From contig NPFB01000145.1 of the NCBI GenBank assembly GCA_014084085.1, positions 26,957 through 84,862 on the forward strand: a stretch of 57,906 bases of DNA, given 5' to 3'. Below, piece after piece: positions 36,301-45,230 of the stretch (the first letter of the stretch is position 1; every line of letters starts with the position of its first letter). The notes under the pieces were generated by a model, which was given only the letters and a program-made list of their open reading frames with translations, was not told the origin of the DNA and searched no databases. The DNA is from Hondaea fermentalgiana (Eukaryota; Sar; Bigyra; Thraustochytrida; Thraustochytriidae). The position numbers and the translations under genes are program-made.

Positions 36301-38024
36301 CTATTTTGATGACGTGTCTGCGCGAGGCGACGCCCACAGAGGCGCATCAGCAAAATGTAACGCTGGCCGCGCTTACGCTACGCCAGCTGGCGGTGGACCC
36401 ACTCAACGCACAGCTCATGAGCATGGATGGAGGGTTCGATGCTCTCTTGTCGCTGGGCAGTCATGAGCTAGCAGGCAAGCTCATCAAGGACATTGTTCGC
36501 GTGATCTCGCAGCATCCGTACAATGCAACCAACGTCTATGCGCACGAGCTTCCGCGCTACACAAGACGCAAATCCTTTGCACCCGTGGTGATGGGCGTGG
36601 ATGTGACCAAAGCGGGTGCTATGCGTGTACACTTGGACCCACTCATCTTTACGCGCTCTGCAGGTTCAACGAACACGGCTTCTGCGGAACCAGAGACCAC
36701 CAGCGATAGCAGGGCTGTCCCTCTTTGCGAGAACGAAGCAAAAATCGAGGATCACGATTGCGATGCTGAGGAGAGACAACTGGCGCAGACCAATGCGAAC
36801 GCGGCGCCTGTGCAAATGAACGAGGTAAACTCTTTGGATGATCAATCTCGTTCTTTGCAAGTAAACAAGAGTTCGATTGTCAAAGGTAAGGGCAAAAGCT
36901 TTGTGTTCGAGAAAAATGCGCGAGCACGTGTACTGGACCCTATGGAACGCGCCAACGCGCGCTTGTGGATGTTTCCGCAAACAAACGGGGTTTTGCAAGA
37001 GTTACCCGTGTACCAAGGTCCAGATGGGGTTCGCTTTCACCTCTTTGTCGACGCAGAGCCCCAAGTCGAACATTACATTCCTTCTGCGCGGCGTCCCGAT
37101 CCGTCGGATGCCATTGACACACTCGATTTGGAGGATGATCGACCATCAACCTCGCCAGGTTTCGATCTTGAAGCGTTGGGAGAACGCCTCGATGCAAGAT
37201 TTGTGCCAAGCTTGCGCATTTGCCCCAACCCGCCTGACCGAACACCAGAAGCACGCATTTGCCATTCCATGCTTGACCCTTTGACAGGACAAGTACTTCA
37301 CGATGAGGTTCACATTTGTGCACAAGGAGAGGTGAAGCATGCCGCACATGTGGTCTTTTCTGGCGATCGCGCCGGTGATGCTTTTCGGCTCGAGCATCAT
37401 AAAATCATATCGTCTCTTGCTGCAAACGTACAGCAGCCCGATGAGGCATGGCTGGACTTGCTCGGTATTCCCGGTGGGAAGCTCGGTCATGAACCAACGT
37501 CGGCTCAGGAATGGGTTGTCGCGCTGGCTGTAAGCAGCACAAGACTTCCTGTACCTCGTGCGCTGCTCACACCGGAAGATAGCTACCTCGACCTTTTGCA
37601 AATTGCGCAAGATGTTGACTGGAGTGTGGAGGGCATCCAGGAATCGGAGAATGTTGCGACCAAAGTGGAGGATCTAACACGGCTTTTGGACGAGGCCGCA
37701 AAGAAAGAGCAACGGAAAAAGGCGGAAGCGGCCCGGGCAAAGACAAAGCGGACCGTACGCAAATCGAAACGAACGCGGAAGCTCATGGGAATTCTTGAAC
37801 AGATCGATCCGTCGGATCTGATGCCATCGGCTCCAGAAGATGCACGGGCTGTTATACACGCCTATCAAGCCTCACGAGTACTCTTACAGGCACCATCATA
37901 CAACTTGCCGGACTCGAAGCTGATTGAGATACACCAACACATTCCGCCGCGTGTCTTGCAGCGCATGCGTGTACGCATTCAGAGCGAGATTGAAGCAATG
38001 GATCCCAAATTCAAGAGAAAGTGA
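33333..38024 (+). CDS. Large armadillo-like protein of unknown function
   Basis: 1563 residues from an ATG. The N-terminus is basic (RLRPWKRRQRRKQERL) and Ser/Gly-rich. From ~125 to ~700 the sequence is helical and repetitive in character (for example SIDELLHEIQLAWAARFG, EVMDRLMDAVRTEWTAVG), suggesting an alpha-solenoid. A highly acidic segment (~865-905) separates it from an armadillo/HEAT-like stretch (~925-1075: MRQIALEHLVRIASQ, GIPILMTCLREATP, VTLAALTLRQLAVDP). The C-terminal ~80 residues include a strong basic region (RTVRKSKRTRKL). No catalytic motif was seen, and I do not recognise the family. A scaffold role is a guess. Its stop lies only 34 bp from the convergent thioesterase gene's stop. 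Confidence 0.85.
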   Translation: MEVRRDEPRPAAVDMTTTTRGRQVILVTAPTPVAPKATNYSRLRPWKRRQRRKQERLASMRAAALEILPRRKPTWDNEVEDDDPAGGGGSESGDTGRRASRRSSSYISLSPQEGTANLTNAENVQEIGKFAVPSSIDELLHEIQLAWAARFGTVLKPEELYVCYKRLNFRAARFRTIEYLRTQIPDPKYSQQRVLQSIVRMPSAETFALAAWQFAAGSSFMHWRENMPEEVMDRLMDAVRTEWTAVGAWWSMLSRGVRLSDARVEALAGALASSCVREVPMVLETFAWIRPKEITVPMVQYVLSGLEKHASLACALFCSWWPKSYIALRSVEARLDCKVMCKHLASAKDLRSAIRYVCAIAQMAEVAGEKVLYPELLDCLKLFSTHVFLEFGHDVPARFAVGLECALRTLAKCTGDLGLIRLLKNFIGWNEDLCVDLLVTQVAPQRSTAAAFDDSAEQVLVSRLRLTKAQAVQERILQAMAKRPAPYASAGGLSIVLSMMRRTGGIKCSRALACEAAARMAPFNAHTERAPEAERVVPLCAEQPRLIRVLYDGRGTVSQIDELFRLLRLSSKDFSSSNFEMTVVLIWRALAPKDGGAATAKFQAGIVDYADRLAGHLGGNCAYLRKTIRKHCDFSQRGPLMEVSYEPEIHMWKAISYKRSLLETTKATPQDLRRGSRIFGFFETEKDAYHAYTLACNGKRPLPPAPAQEDEELVRVRGAVCSRVQVILGLLSELHALSKVELEADHAKQLVEFDAEVVEHIKERAAAQELFEESLELEDIPASRVRFQALEKLQAKADRERRRSLVRSHRHQRCQVYGVLRNPDFIADLFYIGFSSAFHAQAKARAVDLLSYVLFDDPEKAAQEDEDEFDDEDEDEELQEDPEPELELDEETDEDSGSDDGDEGSRGPGVLGLGPKVNGPSIRKIWNQKMDELLFGKPRMFFEVRFTAVLCTLLRTSAASDMRQIALEHLVRIASQPSTKQTIAKMDGIPILMTCLREATPTEAHQQNVTLAALTLRQLAVDPLNAQLMSMDGGFDALLSLGSHELAGKLIKDIVRVISQHPYNATNVYAHELPRYTRRKSFAPVVMGVDVTKAGAMRVHLDPLIFTRSAGSTNTASAEPETTSDSRAVPLCENEAKIEDHDCDAEERQLAQTNANAAPVQMNEVNSLDDQSRSLQVNKSSIVKGKGKSFVFEKNARARVLDPMERANARLWMFPQTNGVLQELPVYQGPDGVRFHLFVDAEPQVEHYIPSARRPDPSDAIDTLDLEDDRPSTSPGFDLEALGERLDARFVPSLRICPNPPDRTPEARICHSMLDPLTGQVLHDEVHICAQGEVKHAAHVVFSGDRAGDAFRLEHHKIISSLAANVQQPDEAWLDLLGIPGGKLGHEPTSAQEWVVALAVSSTRLPVPRALLTPEDSYLDLLQIAQDVDWSVEGIQESENVATKVEDLTRLLDEAAKKEQRKKAEAARAKTKRTVRKSKRTRKLMGILEQIDPSDLMPSAPEDARAVIHAYQASRVLLQAPSYNLPDSKLIEIHQHIPPRVLQRMRVRIQSEIEAMDPKFKRK

Positions 38025-38058
38025 AAGACAAGGACTGATGTAAAGACTTTATCAATTA

Positions 38059-38970
38059 CTATATCTTACTGGACTGATCCTTTTGCTCGGCTACGTTGAG
38101 AGCGCCTTGCGAGGCTCTGCACAAAAGAGCGCCGGTCTCCGGGTCAAAGATCGAGACACCCTGAATGCTACGACCCTCGCTCGCAGCCTCGAGGTTGAAC
38201 TCGCAGTAGACCCACTCGAGGTCAGGACGCGGCTCGGCAAAGAGATACGAATTGAAGGAGAGAGTAGGAACCCAACCCATGTCCCCAAAGGGCAGAAGCG
38301 CCTTGATCGTAGGAATCGCCGCGTCAGAAATGGCAACCAAGGATTCTACAGTAATGGGCTCGCTGCGATCTTCATGGCGCATATAGACGTTGAACTTGGT
38401 GGGACACGGGTCCGGGTGCTCCTGCTGCGAGGTCATGCGGAGATAGACGTCTTTGTCACCGGGAGGAAAGTTCCAAACCCAGCGGCTGAAAAGCTCGCGC
38501 GTCTCACCGTTGCCTTTGGGAATGGAAGAAGATTTGAACCTTTCGCTTTGAGTGTTGATAAGCTTGACATCTTCCACGGGGATGTAGTTGGTTGCTGGGC
38601 AGGGATCGTACTTGCCAAAGCCCGCAATGGCCATGATGCGGACCTTGGCAGCCTGCTGGAGCTCTGCAGAGACCCAGGAAAGGGTTCTGCCGCGTTTGAT
38701 GACACGCACTGTGATGTCGCACGGGGCGTTCCCCACGGTGGCTGCAAGGAAGGAGTGCTGCATGTGGAGACAGTCAAGATTGGATTCCTTGTCGAGTCCA
38801 TGGCGCTTCTGCTCATTTCGCATCGCGCGCAAGATGAGAGCCATCAGCAGACCACCATTCGGCACGATGAAAACATTGTATTTGTCGGTGATAAGGCCGC
38901 GCCACGTGGACCCCTCGGCGTCGCCTTTGACGAGGTCAAGAGCGATCGCTTCGTCGAGACGGGTTGCCAT
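38059..38970 (-). CDS. Acyl-CoA thioesterase-like, double hot-dog protein
   Basis: 303 residues from the ATG at 38970. Its layout fits the TesB-like/4HBT_3 thioesterase superfamily: an N-terminal hot-dog with FIVPNGGLLMALILRAM (the central helix with N-G-G) and LHMQHSFLAATVG, and a second half with the Asp-containing AISDAAIPTIKALLPFG, then WVPTLSFNSYLF and a final strand region. Members hydrolyse acyl-CoAs. No mitochondrial or peroxisomal signal is plain (C-terminal residues are QSSKI). The substrate cannot be inferred. The 34-bp spacing to the upstream convergent gene means that the 3' UTRs must overlap. Confidence 0.75.
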   Translation of the reverse strand: MATRLDEAIALDLVKGDAEGSTWRGLITDKYNVFIVPNGGLLMALILRAMRNEQKRHGLDKESNLDCLHMQHSFLAATVGNAPCDITVRVIKRGRTLSWVSAELQQAAKVRIMAIAGFGKYDPCPATNYIPVEDVKLINTQSERFKSSSIPKGNGETRELFSRWVWNFPPGDKDVYLRMTSQQEHPDPCPTKFNVYMRHEDRSEPITVESLVAISDAAIPTIKALLPFGDMGWVPTLSFNSYLFAEPRPDLEWVYCEFNLEAASEGRSIQGVSIFDPETGALLCRASQGALNVAEQKDQSSKI

Positions 38971-39136
38971 TTTCTCTGTTTTCGACGGAAAAAGTGGTTT
39001 CCGAGCGATTCCGAGACGCAATTCTTGTCTCAAAACAAAAGTCTTGTCTCTCGCGGACGGAGATGATGTCTTAAAGCGAAAGCCTCGAGTCGAAAGTCTG
39101 TGCTCGCTCTATAGTCGACTCAGAGGTGTGGCCTGA

Positions 39137-39620
39137 ATGCCTCCCGGTCCGGCCGTGCTTGCGCTGCGCCCGGAGATTCAGGTTTGCTAGGACCCTCTGC
39201 GACCCCGCGTGGTCCGCGATCGCGCGACGTCGACCGGTCGGGCGCTCAGCCTCGTTGCTCCGAGGACGCTCGCGAGCGCGTTGCCTCCAGCAAGCCCCCT
39301 CGGTCTGACGGCGGCGACGGCGCAACGACGGCGGCGCCAATGTCGAATGTCGGACCCAAGCCAAGCTTTTCTGATTCTGGCCGGCTGAAGCGGGCGACAA
39401 GTCCGTTCTTCAGTGCTACCGCATGGGATACTACGAGGCCTATGCCCTTTGGACCCTTTGGGCTGGGCTCTCGAGGAGGCCGACACAGGAGCTCGAGCAG
39501 AGCCACAAGCCTGAGCTTTGGCGCGTATTGGTCCCGCGGAGGAAAGAGAAAACTCGTGGAGCGCGTAGCGCAGAGGCGACCGACCACGAGGTCAAGGCGA
39601 TGCAGGCATACTTGGAGTAG
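39137..39620 (+). CDS. Candidate two-exon small gene, 83 residues
   Basis: Proposed exons 39137-39181 and 39414-39620 joined across a 232-bp GT-AG intron (39182-39413; donor CAG|GTTTGC, acceptor CCGTTCTTCAG|TG). Exon 1 encodes MPPGPAVLALRPEIQ and exon 2 starts CYRMGYYEAYALWTLWAGL and ends VKAMQAYLE; the phase is kept. Exon 2 has natural-looking codon use and an amphipathic/basic composition like small mitochondrial proteins, but I do not recognise it. Other frames over the same DNA are also open, including a minus-strand one. This is a model that needs transcript support. Confidence 0.35.
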
Positions 39621-39988
39621 AGAGAATTTTGTTGATTGACTTGGCTGAAGACAGTGCAGCGAGCATGCTGGACTATGTTTGCGATAGGGGACCACGATTT
39701 TTGGAACTCATGATCCTCACGCTCTCCTACTTTCGAATGGCAGGTGCAGGCCCCTTTATTCTAGCAAGGACTCGAGTGGCCCCTGCATATGGGCTTTGAG
39801 CAAAAGTAGGTTGCTCGATGCGCGGCGGACGGCGCATGGTGCTGTAAGGTTGCTTTCGACAAACCACAAAGACACTTCCATCTACGTACGCCAAATAGGT
39901 ATTCGTACGTACAATCGTTCATTCGTTCGTTTTTAAGGGTCTGCAGCGAATGTAGGCAGGGTCAGGAAAGTGTTTTCCTTTGTTTACC
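39621..39988. other. Intergenic region
   Basis: 368 bp between the candidate small gene and the 3' end of the HMGL/EF-hand gene. Short repeats of CGTTCATTCGTTCG type near 39913-39932. No gene seen. Confidence 0.5.
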
Positions 39989-41924
39989 TTACGTTTGGCA
40001 AGTCCGTAGCATTTCAGGCAGAAAGTATCGCTCCATGATGACGCCAATGAGATCTTGGACATTGGTGACTAGCTTGGGGTACTCAGTAAGAGCCCACTTT
40101 GCGCGCAAAGCAATTTCACGCCACTGTATGGCGCCGTCGTGGCTGAGATCAGCGGCCGCAAACAGCTTTCGGGCCTTTTCGCAAGAGTAACATGTGAGAA
40201 ATCGCGCCATGAAAGCGTCATAAAAGTTGTCAAACGAAATGCAGTCGTCCTTGGCATGGTCCTTGTAGTCCCAAACATCAAAATAAGCTCTGAGCGCCAC
40301 AAGTACTGGATGTTTATCGAGAGACGCGTCGTGGTCGATTACGCTGATCATGGCCTCTGTCGGGACGCCACCACTCCGTTCAAAGAGAGAAAAGATGCCC
40401 ACAGTCGATTGGTACTCTTCCTCTCGGCCTTGACGCAAGTCATCGTGTAGAGTTTCCTGTGTGAAAAGAAAAGATTCCAAACATTGTGAGTATGCGCCTG
40501 GCGTCGAGACAAAGCGAAATGTATCGTAAACTTACCACCATTTGCTCGCAGACAGCTACAGAGGCTGTCTGGCGCGCCTCGGGGCCAAACACTTCGGCAA
40601 GGCGATCCGCCATCATGGGGGCCGTGGCCATGGTGCTGATCCGCGTCTGAACCGGAACTTGGAAAAGGGTATTGACATCGAAATTCTTTGCTAACGGGTC
40701 GTTGGCTGTGTTGATGCCCTCAAAGATGACGTCAAGTGCTCGCGCACCATAGACTTCAGTTCGTGGATGCGGAGGCTCGTCGGTGATTAGCCGCGTGATT
40801 TCGATGGCGGCTTCGCGGAGTGCTGGGAAGTTGTAGCGCTCGAGCACGCGCGTGTTACCAAGTCGTGCAAGATTTGTAAGAAGAACACACGAGCAAGCGT
40901 GGCCTACAGCGGCACCCTCGTCAGGGATGCCACACCACACGCCGGTCGCGCCGAGCGCGAGGACTTCAAGTGCCGAAGCTTCGGCAAGCCCATAGTTTTT
41001 ATGTATATGGACGAGAATATGGCCGTCCGCCCAATCGTGCTGATCCATGGCTTCGCGTAGCCTTTGCACGGGATCTGCGTACTGAAAGGGGAGAAAGGCG
41101 CCGGATGGATCTTCGACGCAAAAGCCCATGATACGTTCCTCGGGTGCGGCATTGGCAAAAAAGCTTGCGACGCGCTCGACACGCGTTGGGTGGTTGTGCC
41201 ATGTGACGAGCCAATCGCGAAAGTTGAAGAAAATTCTTGCGTCAGCACAAAGATGAGCACGGATCCAGGCAACTCGGTCCGCGAGGAGGGCAAAGTAGGG
41301 TGGATCTGACTCGCGAGGCAGTGCGGCGTTCCAGTCAATGTCCGGATGCGAAAGATCGATCTCTACAATGACATTGGGAATGCCGCAGTCCTTTGCAATT
41401 TGCAGTGACGCTGGAAGCGTGGCATTTGGCAATCTTGTATCCGGGTCAACCTTTTCAAAAAGCTCAGTGAAAAGATAGAATTTGCTGCGATCCTCATTTT
41501 GATCTTGAAAGTACTCGAGAAGTTCATTGTCGACTCGTTTGAGGCGACCGAGTGCGCCCACGATAATGTGTTCGAGGCCAGTTTTGCGAACATGCTTCAG
41601 AATCTCCAGCTTATCTTGAAGTGAGTGGCCTTTGACCTGTGCAACTGTCGTCTCGCGCATGGAGTTGTCAAGGACAAAGGGGTCGATAGTCCTCAGGCGC
41701 TCGAGCTTTGCCTTGGCATCGGCGAGCCTTGCCTCCTTGATAAGGTCCTCGAGGTTTACTTTGCAAAGGGCTGTTTTGATCTCACAGAGTTCTGCGCGTA
41801 GAGTTTCGGCATCCTTGTTCTGGTCATTGTCGATGTCGCCTGATTGCAGGTTCTCACTTCTGATCTCTTGCAGCCGTGCGAGTGCCCCTGCCTCACCGGC
41901 TGGCTTCGTCAGCCCGCTACCCAT
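39989..41924 (-). CDS. HMGL-like TIM-barrel protein fused to EF-hands, N-myristoylation site; one intron
   Basis: Two exons, 41924-40536 and 40456-39989, give 618 residues. The start MGSGLTKP fits an N-myristoylation site (Gly2, Thr6, Lys7). Residues ~20-100 are a coiled coil. The central ~100-430 resemble DRE-TIM/HMGL-type carboxyltransferase barrels: VEIDLSHPDIDW, HILVHIHKNYGLAEASAL and GATGVWCGIPDEGAAVGHA. Exon 2 encodes a canonical EF-hand loop (DLSHDGAIQWRE) and a likely second degenerate one (DHAKDDCISFDNF). The enzyme reaction is unknown; the barrel may have lost activity. Inferred: a membrane-tethered, Ca2+-responsive HMGL-like protein. Splicing is supported by consensus sites and intact phase. 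Confidence 0.78.
40457..40535 (-). other. Spliceosomal intron, 79 bp
   Basis: Donor GTAAGT follows ...CAAATGGTG, and the acceptor TTTTCTTTTCACACAG precedes GAAACTCTACAC. Removing it joins Val and Glu codons in phase 0 and fuses two frames that otherwise end or begin abruptly. It sits at the boundary between barrel and EF-hand parts. It is the only intron I can place with confidence in this window. Confidence 0.85.
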
Positions 41925-42073
41925 GGTCGTCGCGTACGCAAGCAAGGGTTTTTGGGCTCGCGAGTTCCTCGTTTTGCCTCCCGAAATCGAAACTAAGAAG
42001 AGGAAAATGTCGGTTGAGCGCAACGCAAGTTCAGAAATGATTAAGAGTCGCTGTATGATGTGTGTGAGAGAGA

Positions 42074-42124
<51 letters not shown>

Positions 42125-43456
42125 GAAGAGAGGGGGAGAGGACGACAAACGAAATGGCCTCCTGACAGTGAGTCGACAATTTATTGCATCGCTTGCACCC
42201 CTTGCGGTCGGCTCTTGAGCCGAAAGACTCCTTTCTCCGCAAGTGATCGATCGCGTCGTGGCAACAGCATTGTTTGCAAGAACCAAAGATGTGATGCCAA
42301 GATGAGCAAGAGTTTCGTCCCACGAAGAGCGTGAAATGAAATGAAAGCTGCTTGCGAAACCTATCGAAAAACATTGAAGCATCTTCGACTTCTTTGTTTT
42401 CAACCCACGGCATTAATCATTACCCCAGGAATATCACCTAAAATTTATGCACGCGCTCGCTACGAAAATATATTCATTTCCCCGAACTTCTCTTCCTTTT
42501 TTGCCGACTTACTGAGCACAGATTTGAGGCCTACATTTATCGAACCAGCCCCACGAGACTTTCTGCATTTACTTTTGGCTTGGCGGATCTGTGTCGTTCA
42601 CCGCTCAATCTATAGCTCAAAGAAATCGGCGAATAATCTTGACAACACGCTTGCCGCTTACTTCCACGCATAGCTTTGACAGGTCGCAACCTACCCCAGT
42701 CTCGTTCGACCTTAGATTGCCAGTGTGCCCCTGCTCAGAATTCAGCTATGCCGAAAAAATTACTTGCACGGACAGTATGATCATTATAGACCCCCCCTGC
42801 TTCAAGTCTCGGGAATTTCCTTGCACTCTACGTGTAACCTCAAATGCTGGCACGCCGCGGCACGACTTTCCTTGCAGATTTGGCGTCCGTGTCAGTCTTT
42901 TTGTTCTGCTGCGATTAGCGCCACACTCATCAGCTCAGTGACAAGTCTCCGTGCCTTATGCGTCCTGTGAGCAAGCAGGTAAGTAATTGAACCCTCCTCA
43001 ACGAGCAGCTCGAGCTGCGCTCCCGCTCATTCTTGTCTCACGCAGCCTCGACCCGCACACCTAGAACCCACGTCCAGTGCAGACCCTCCGGGTGCTCGTG
43101 GATAATCCCTCGCTCGCGGTCGAGCCACGCGTCGTCCTGGAGAATAAGAGGTGGGCCTATGGATTGACAGTGACCATGGTGAATGAAAATGAATGAAAGA
43201 AACATGCGCAATGAATAAACGATGCACACATAGAAGGGGCCTATACACCAAATCTCTAACGCACGTGCCACGTAGGCACTTGCTTATTGCCTCGGCCGAG
43301 CCTCGCGCGCCCTCGCGCGTGCGCACGGGAGGTGAACAGGGCGAGGCCAGGGCCGGAGCCGCGCGAGGGGAGAGGTCCGGCGTTGCGTTGCGGCACTTGT
43401 GGGGCAAAGAGCGCCCACCGCGGCGACGTTCGCTTGAGCGATCGAAAAGCGACGCC
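41925..43456. promoter_or_regulatory. Long intergenic/divergent promoter region with (GA)n
   Basis: 1.5 kb between the divergent HMGL/EF-hand and GT34 genes. A (GA)n tract at ~42065-42140 lies upstream of the HMGL gene. The GT34 frame is open upstream to an ATG at 43193, but that stretch has no similarity with its paralogue. Short open frames between 42340 and 42970 have no protein-like composition. Confidence 0.55.
42065..42140. repeat. (GA)n microsatellite
   Basis: Interrupted GA repeat (CT on the strand of the nearby minus-strand gene) about 140-215 bp upstream of its start. Confidence 0.85.
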
Positions 43457-44731
43457 ATGACGGCCGTGGACGTTGAGCGTGCGCAAGTCGCGGGGTCAAC
43501 CCACTCGCGGCCGAGGCGAGGTAGCGAGCGGATACAAGACGTGCTGGCCCCGGAGGAAAGCAGCGGGGACCGAAAGCGAGCAACAACAGGCCCCGGGCTA
43601 ATTCGCGCACTCGCAATTTTGGGGCTGCCGCTCATTGTGTTTATTGGATGGCAAATGAATAGCTCCCTCGTGACCGCCCCAAGCGCCGATTTCGGAAACG
43701 GCGCCTTTGGCGACGTTGTCGTTCCCGACGGAAATCATGAATTGAACTCGGTTGCTACATTGTCAGCAGATTCATCAGGAAAGGACCTTTTCTCAGGGAG
43801 CAACGAGTCCGACAACAAACCTGGTTTCTCGAAGAGGCTAGTGGGTCACAGGAGGAAACATAAATACAGGGGTCAAGCTAGTGCTTCTCAGCAAGAGACG
43901 AGTTCGCTCGAAGAACCTCCGATGTTCGATCCACTTGCACCCTCGAGGGAATGTGAGTACCTCGCTGCGGACGCTGTTGCAGCGCGGCGGGCGTCGCAGT
44001 CGTATAAGAGTGGTGCAAAAGCCCGTGTTGGGCTCCTGACCTTTGCATTAAATATTGATCCACGCGCCCGAAATGCGTCATTGGCCAACAAGGAAGCGTA
44101 TGCGAGTCGCCATGGGTACGATGTAATTATCGGGGACAGCGAAATTGATCCAACCCGTCAACCGGCGTGGTCGAAGCTGTCAATTATGAGAAAGTATCTG
44201 CCAGAATACGACTATATTATGTGGTCTGACGTGGACGCCATTTTCATGAATATGTCGATCGCCATTGAAGATTTGGTGGACAGCGAGCATGAACTCTTCT
44301 TTTCAGCTGACGCTGCCGGTATCAATTCGGGCGTATTCATTGTCCACAGTTCAGAATGGTCCCAATGGTGGCTGTCCGAATGCTGGAACCAGACCTGGCT
44401 GGTCGATGGTCATCACCCGTTTCAAATTGAGCAGCGCGCGATTCAGTACCTCTATAACTCTGAAGCATTGACTGCGAATGCATTAAAGTACGGCAGACCA
44501 AGATACCCGGCCTGGAAGGAAGTTCGGGCCAAGACGAAGATTGTAGAGCCATGCGCGCTGAATACCAACACGTGCTACGACGAATATGAGCGATACCCGG
44601 AATGTCACCCTTGGGAATATTCGGACGGGTTCCTTTTGGTGCACTTTGCTGGCAAAATACATACTTGGCGCAGTGTCCAAATGCTCGAGGCAGTGAGAAT
44701 TGCAGAGCTGCGTAATCAAATTGCGCCCTAG
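43457..44731 (+). CDS. GT34-family glycosyltransferase, copy 1
   Basis: 424 residues from the ATG at 43457, chosen because its first residues (MTA...) align with copy 2. Type II membrane layout: short basic cytoplasmic tail, one membrane helix (IRALAILGLPLIVFIGWQM), Ser-rich stem, then a luminal catalytic domain with GLLTFALN, YDVIIGDSEID, the metal-binding DxD motif in WSDVDAIFMN, GINSGVFIVHSSEWSQWWL and a late WEYSDGFLLVHFAGK. These match the GMA12/MNN10 (GT34) alpha-galactosyl/mannosyl/xylosyltransferases of the Golgi. Sugar donor is not predictable. An ATG at 43193 is upstream in frame but that leader is not conserved. Adjacent copy 2 is a tandem paralogue. Confidence 0.87.
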   Translation: MTAVDVERAQVAGSTHSRPRRGSERIQDVLAPEESSGDRKRATTGPGLIRALAILGLPLIVFIGWQMNSSLVTAPSADFGNGAFGDVVVPDGNHELNSVATLSADSSGKDLFSGSNESDNKPGFSKRLVGHRRKHKYRGQASASQQETSSLEEPPMFDPLAPSRECEYLAADAVAARRASQSYKSGAKARVGLLTFALNIDPRARNASLANKEAYASRHGYDVIIGDSEIDPTRQPAWSKLSIMRKYLPEYDYIMWSDVDAIFMNMSIAIEDLVDSEHELFFSADAAGINSGVFIVHSSEWSQWWLSECWNQTWLVDGHHPFQIEQRAIQYLYNSEALTANALKYGRPRYPAWKEVRAKTKIVEPCALNTNTCYDEYERYPECHPWEYSDGFLLVHFAGKIHTWRSVQMLEAVRIAELRNQIAP

Positions 44732-45230
44732 TTTATGTTGTTAATGAGCTACGAGCTTGATGTCTATTTCAGTCTATTGTTCGCAGTCTCGAAAGATCAG
44801 TGGAATATTGCTGGCCCAAATGTCCCAAGTTTTTGCGGGAAACACGTAATCACGCCAGCAAGAATCATGAACACTTCAACTTTCCCACGTCGAGCCGCGA
44901 CAGCGGTGAATGACGATGCCAAAGCCTTGTCGCCCCCTTCGAAGACGTTCGCTCTTCGTGCGGGTGCCTTTTGAACCTCGCTGGGTGCAGCGCGCAATGA
45001 CGCGCACACCACGAAGGCCCCCGATTCGAGCCGAGCCCCTGATCGAGCGACAATTGCCGAATTGAAGTCGCAAGTGCAAGCAGAACGAAGACAGGCAACG
45101 CGGATTGGGCGGGCGGACGGGCGGGCGCGCGTTTCCTGCGGCGCGGCCAGGGAGCAGGCTTGCCGCCGCGGCCTTGGTTGCGCGGCAAAGAACGGCGCGT
45201 GTAGCCGCAGCCATCGGTGTGTAGAGAAGA
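44732..45230. other. Spacer between GT34 copies
   Basis: 499 bp with the promoter of copy 2; GC-rich towards its end (GGGCGGACGGGCGGGCGCGCG near 45106-45130). No gene. Confidence 0.5.
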
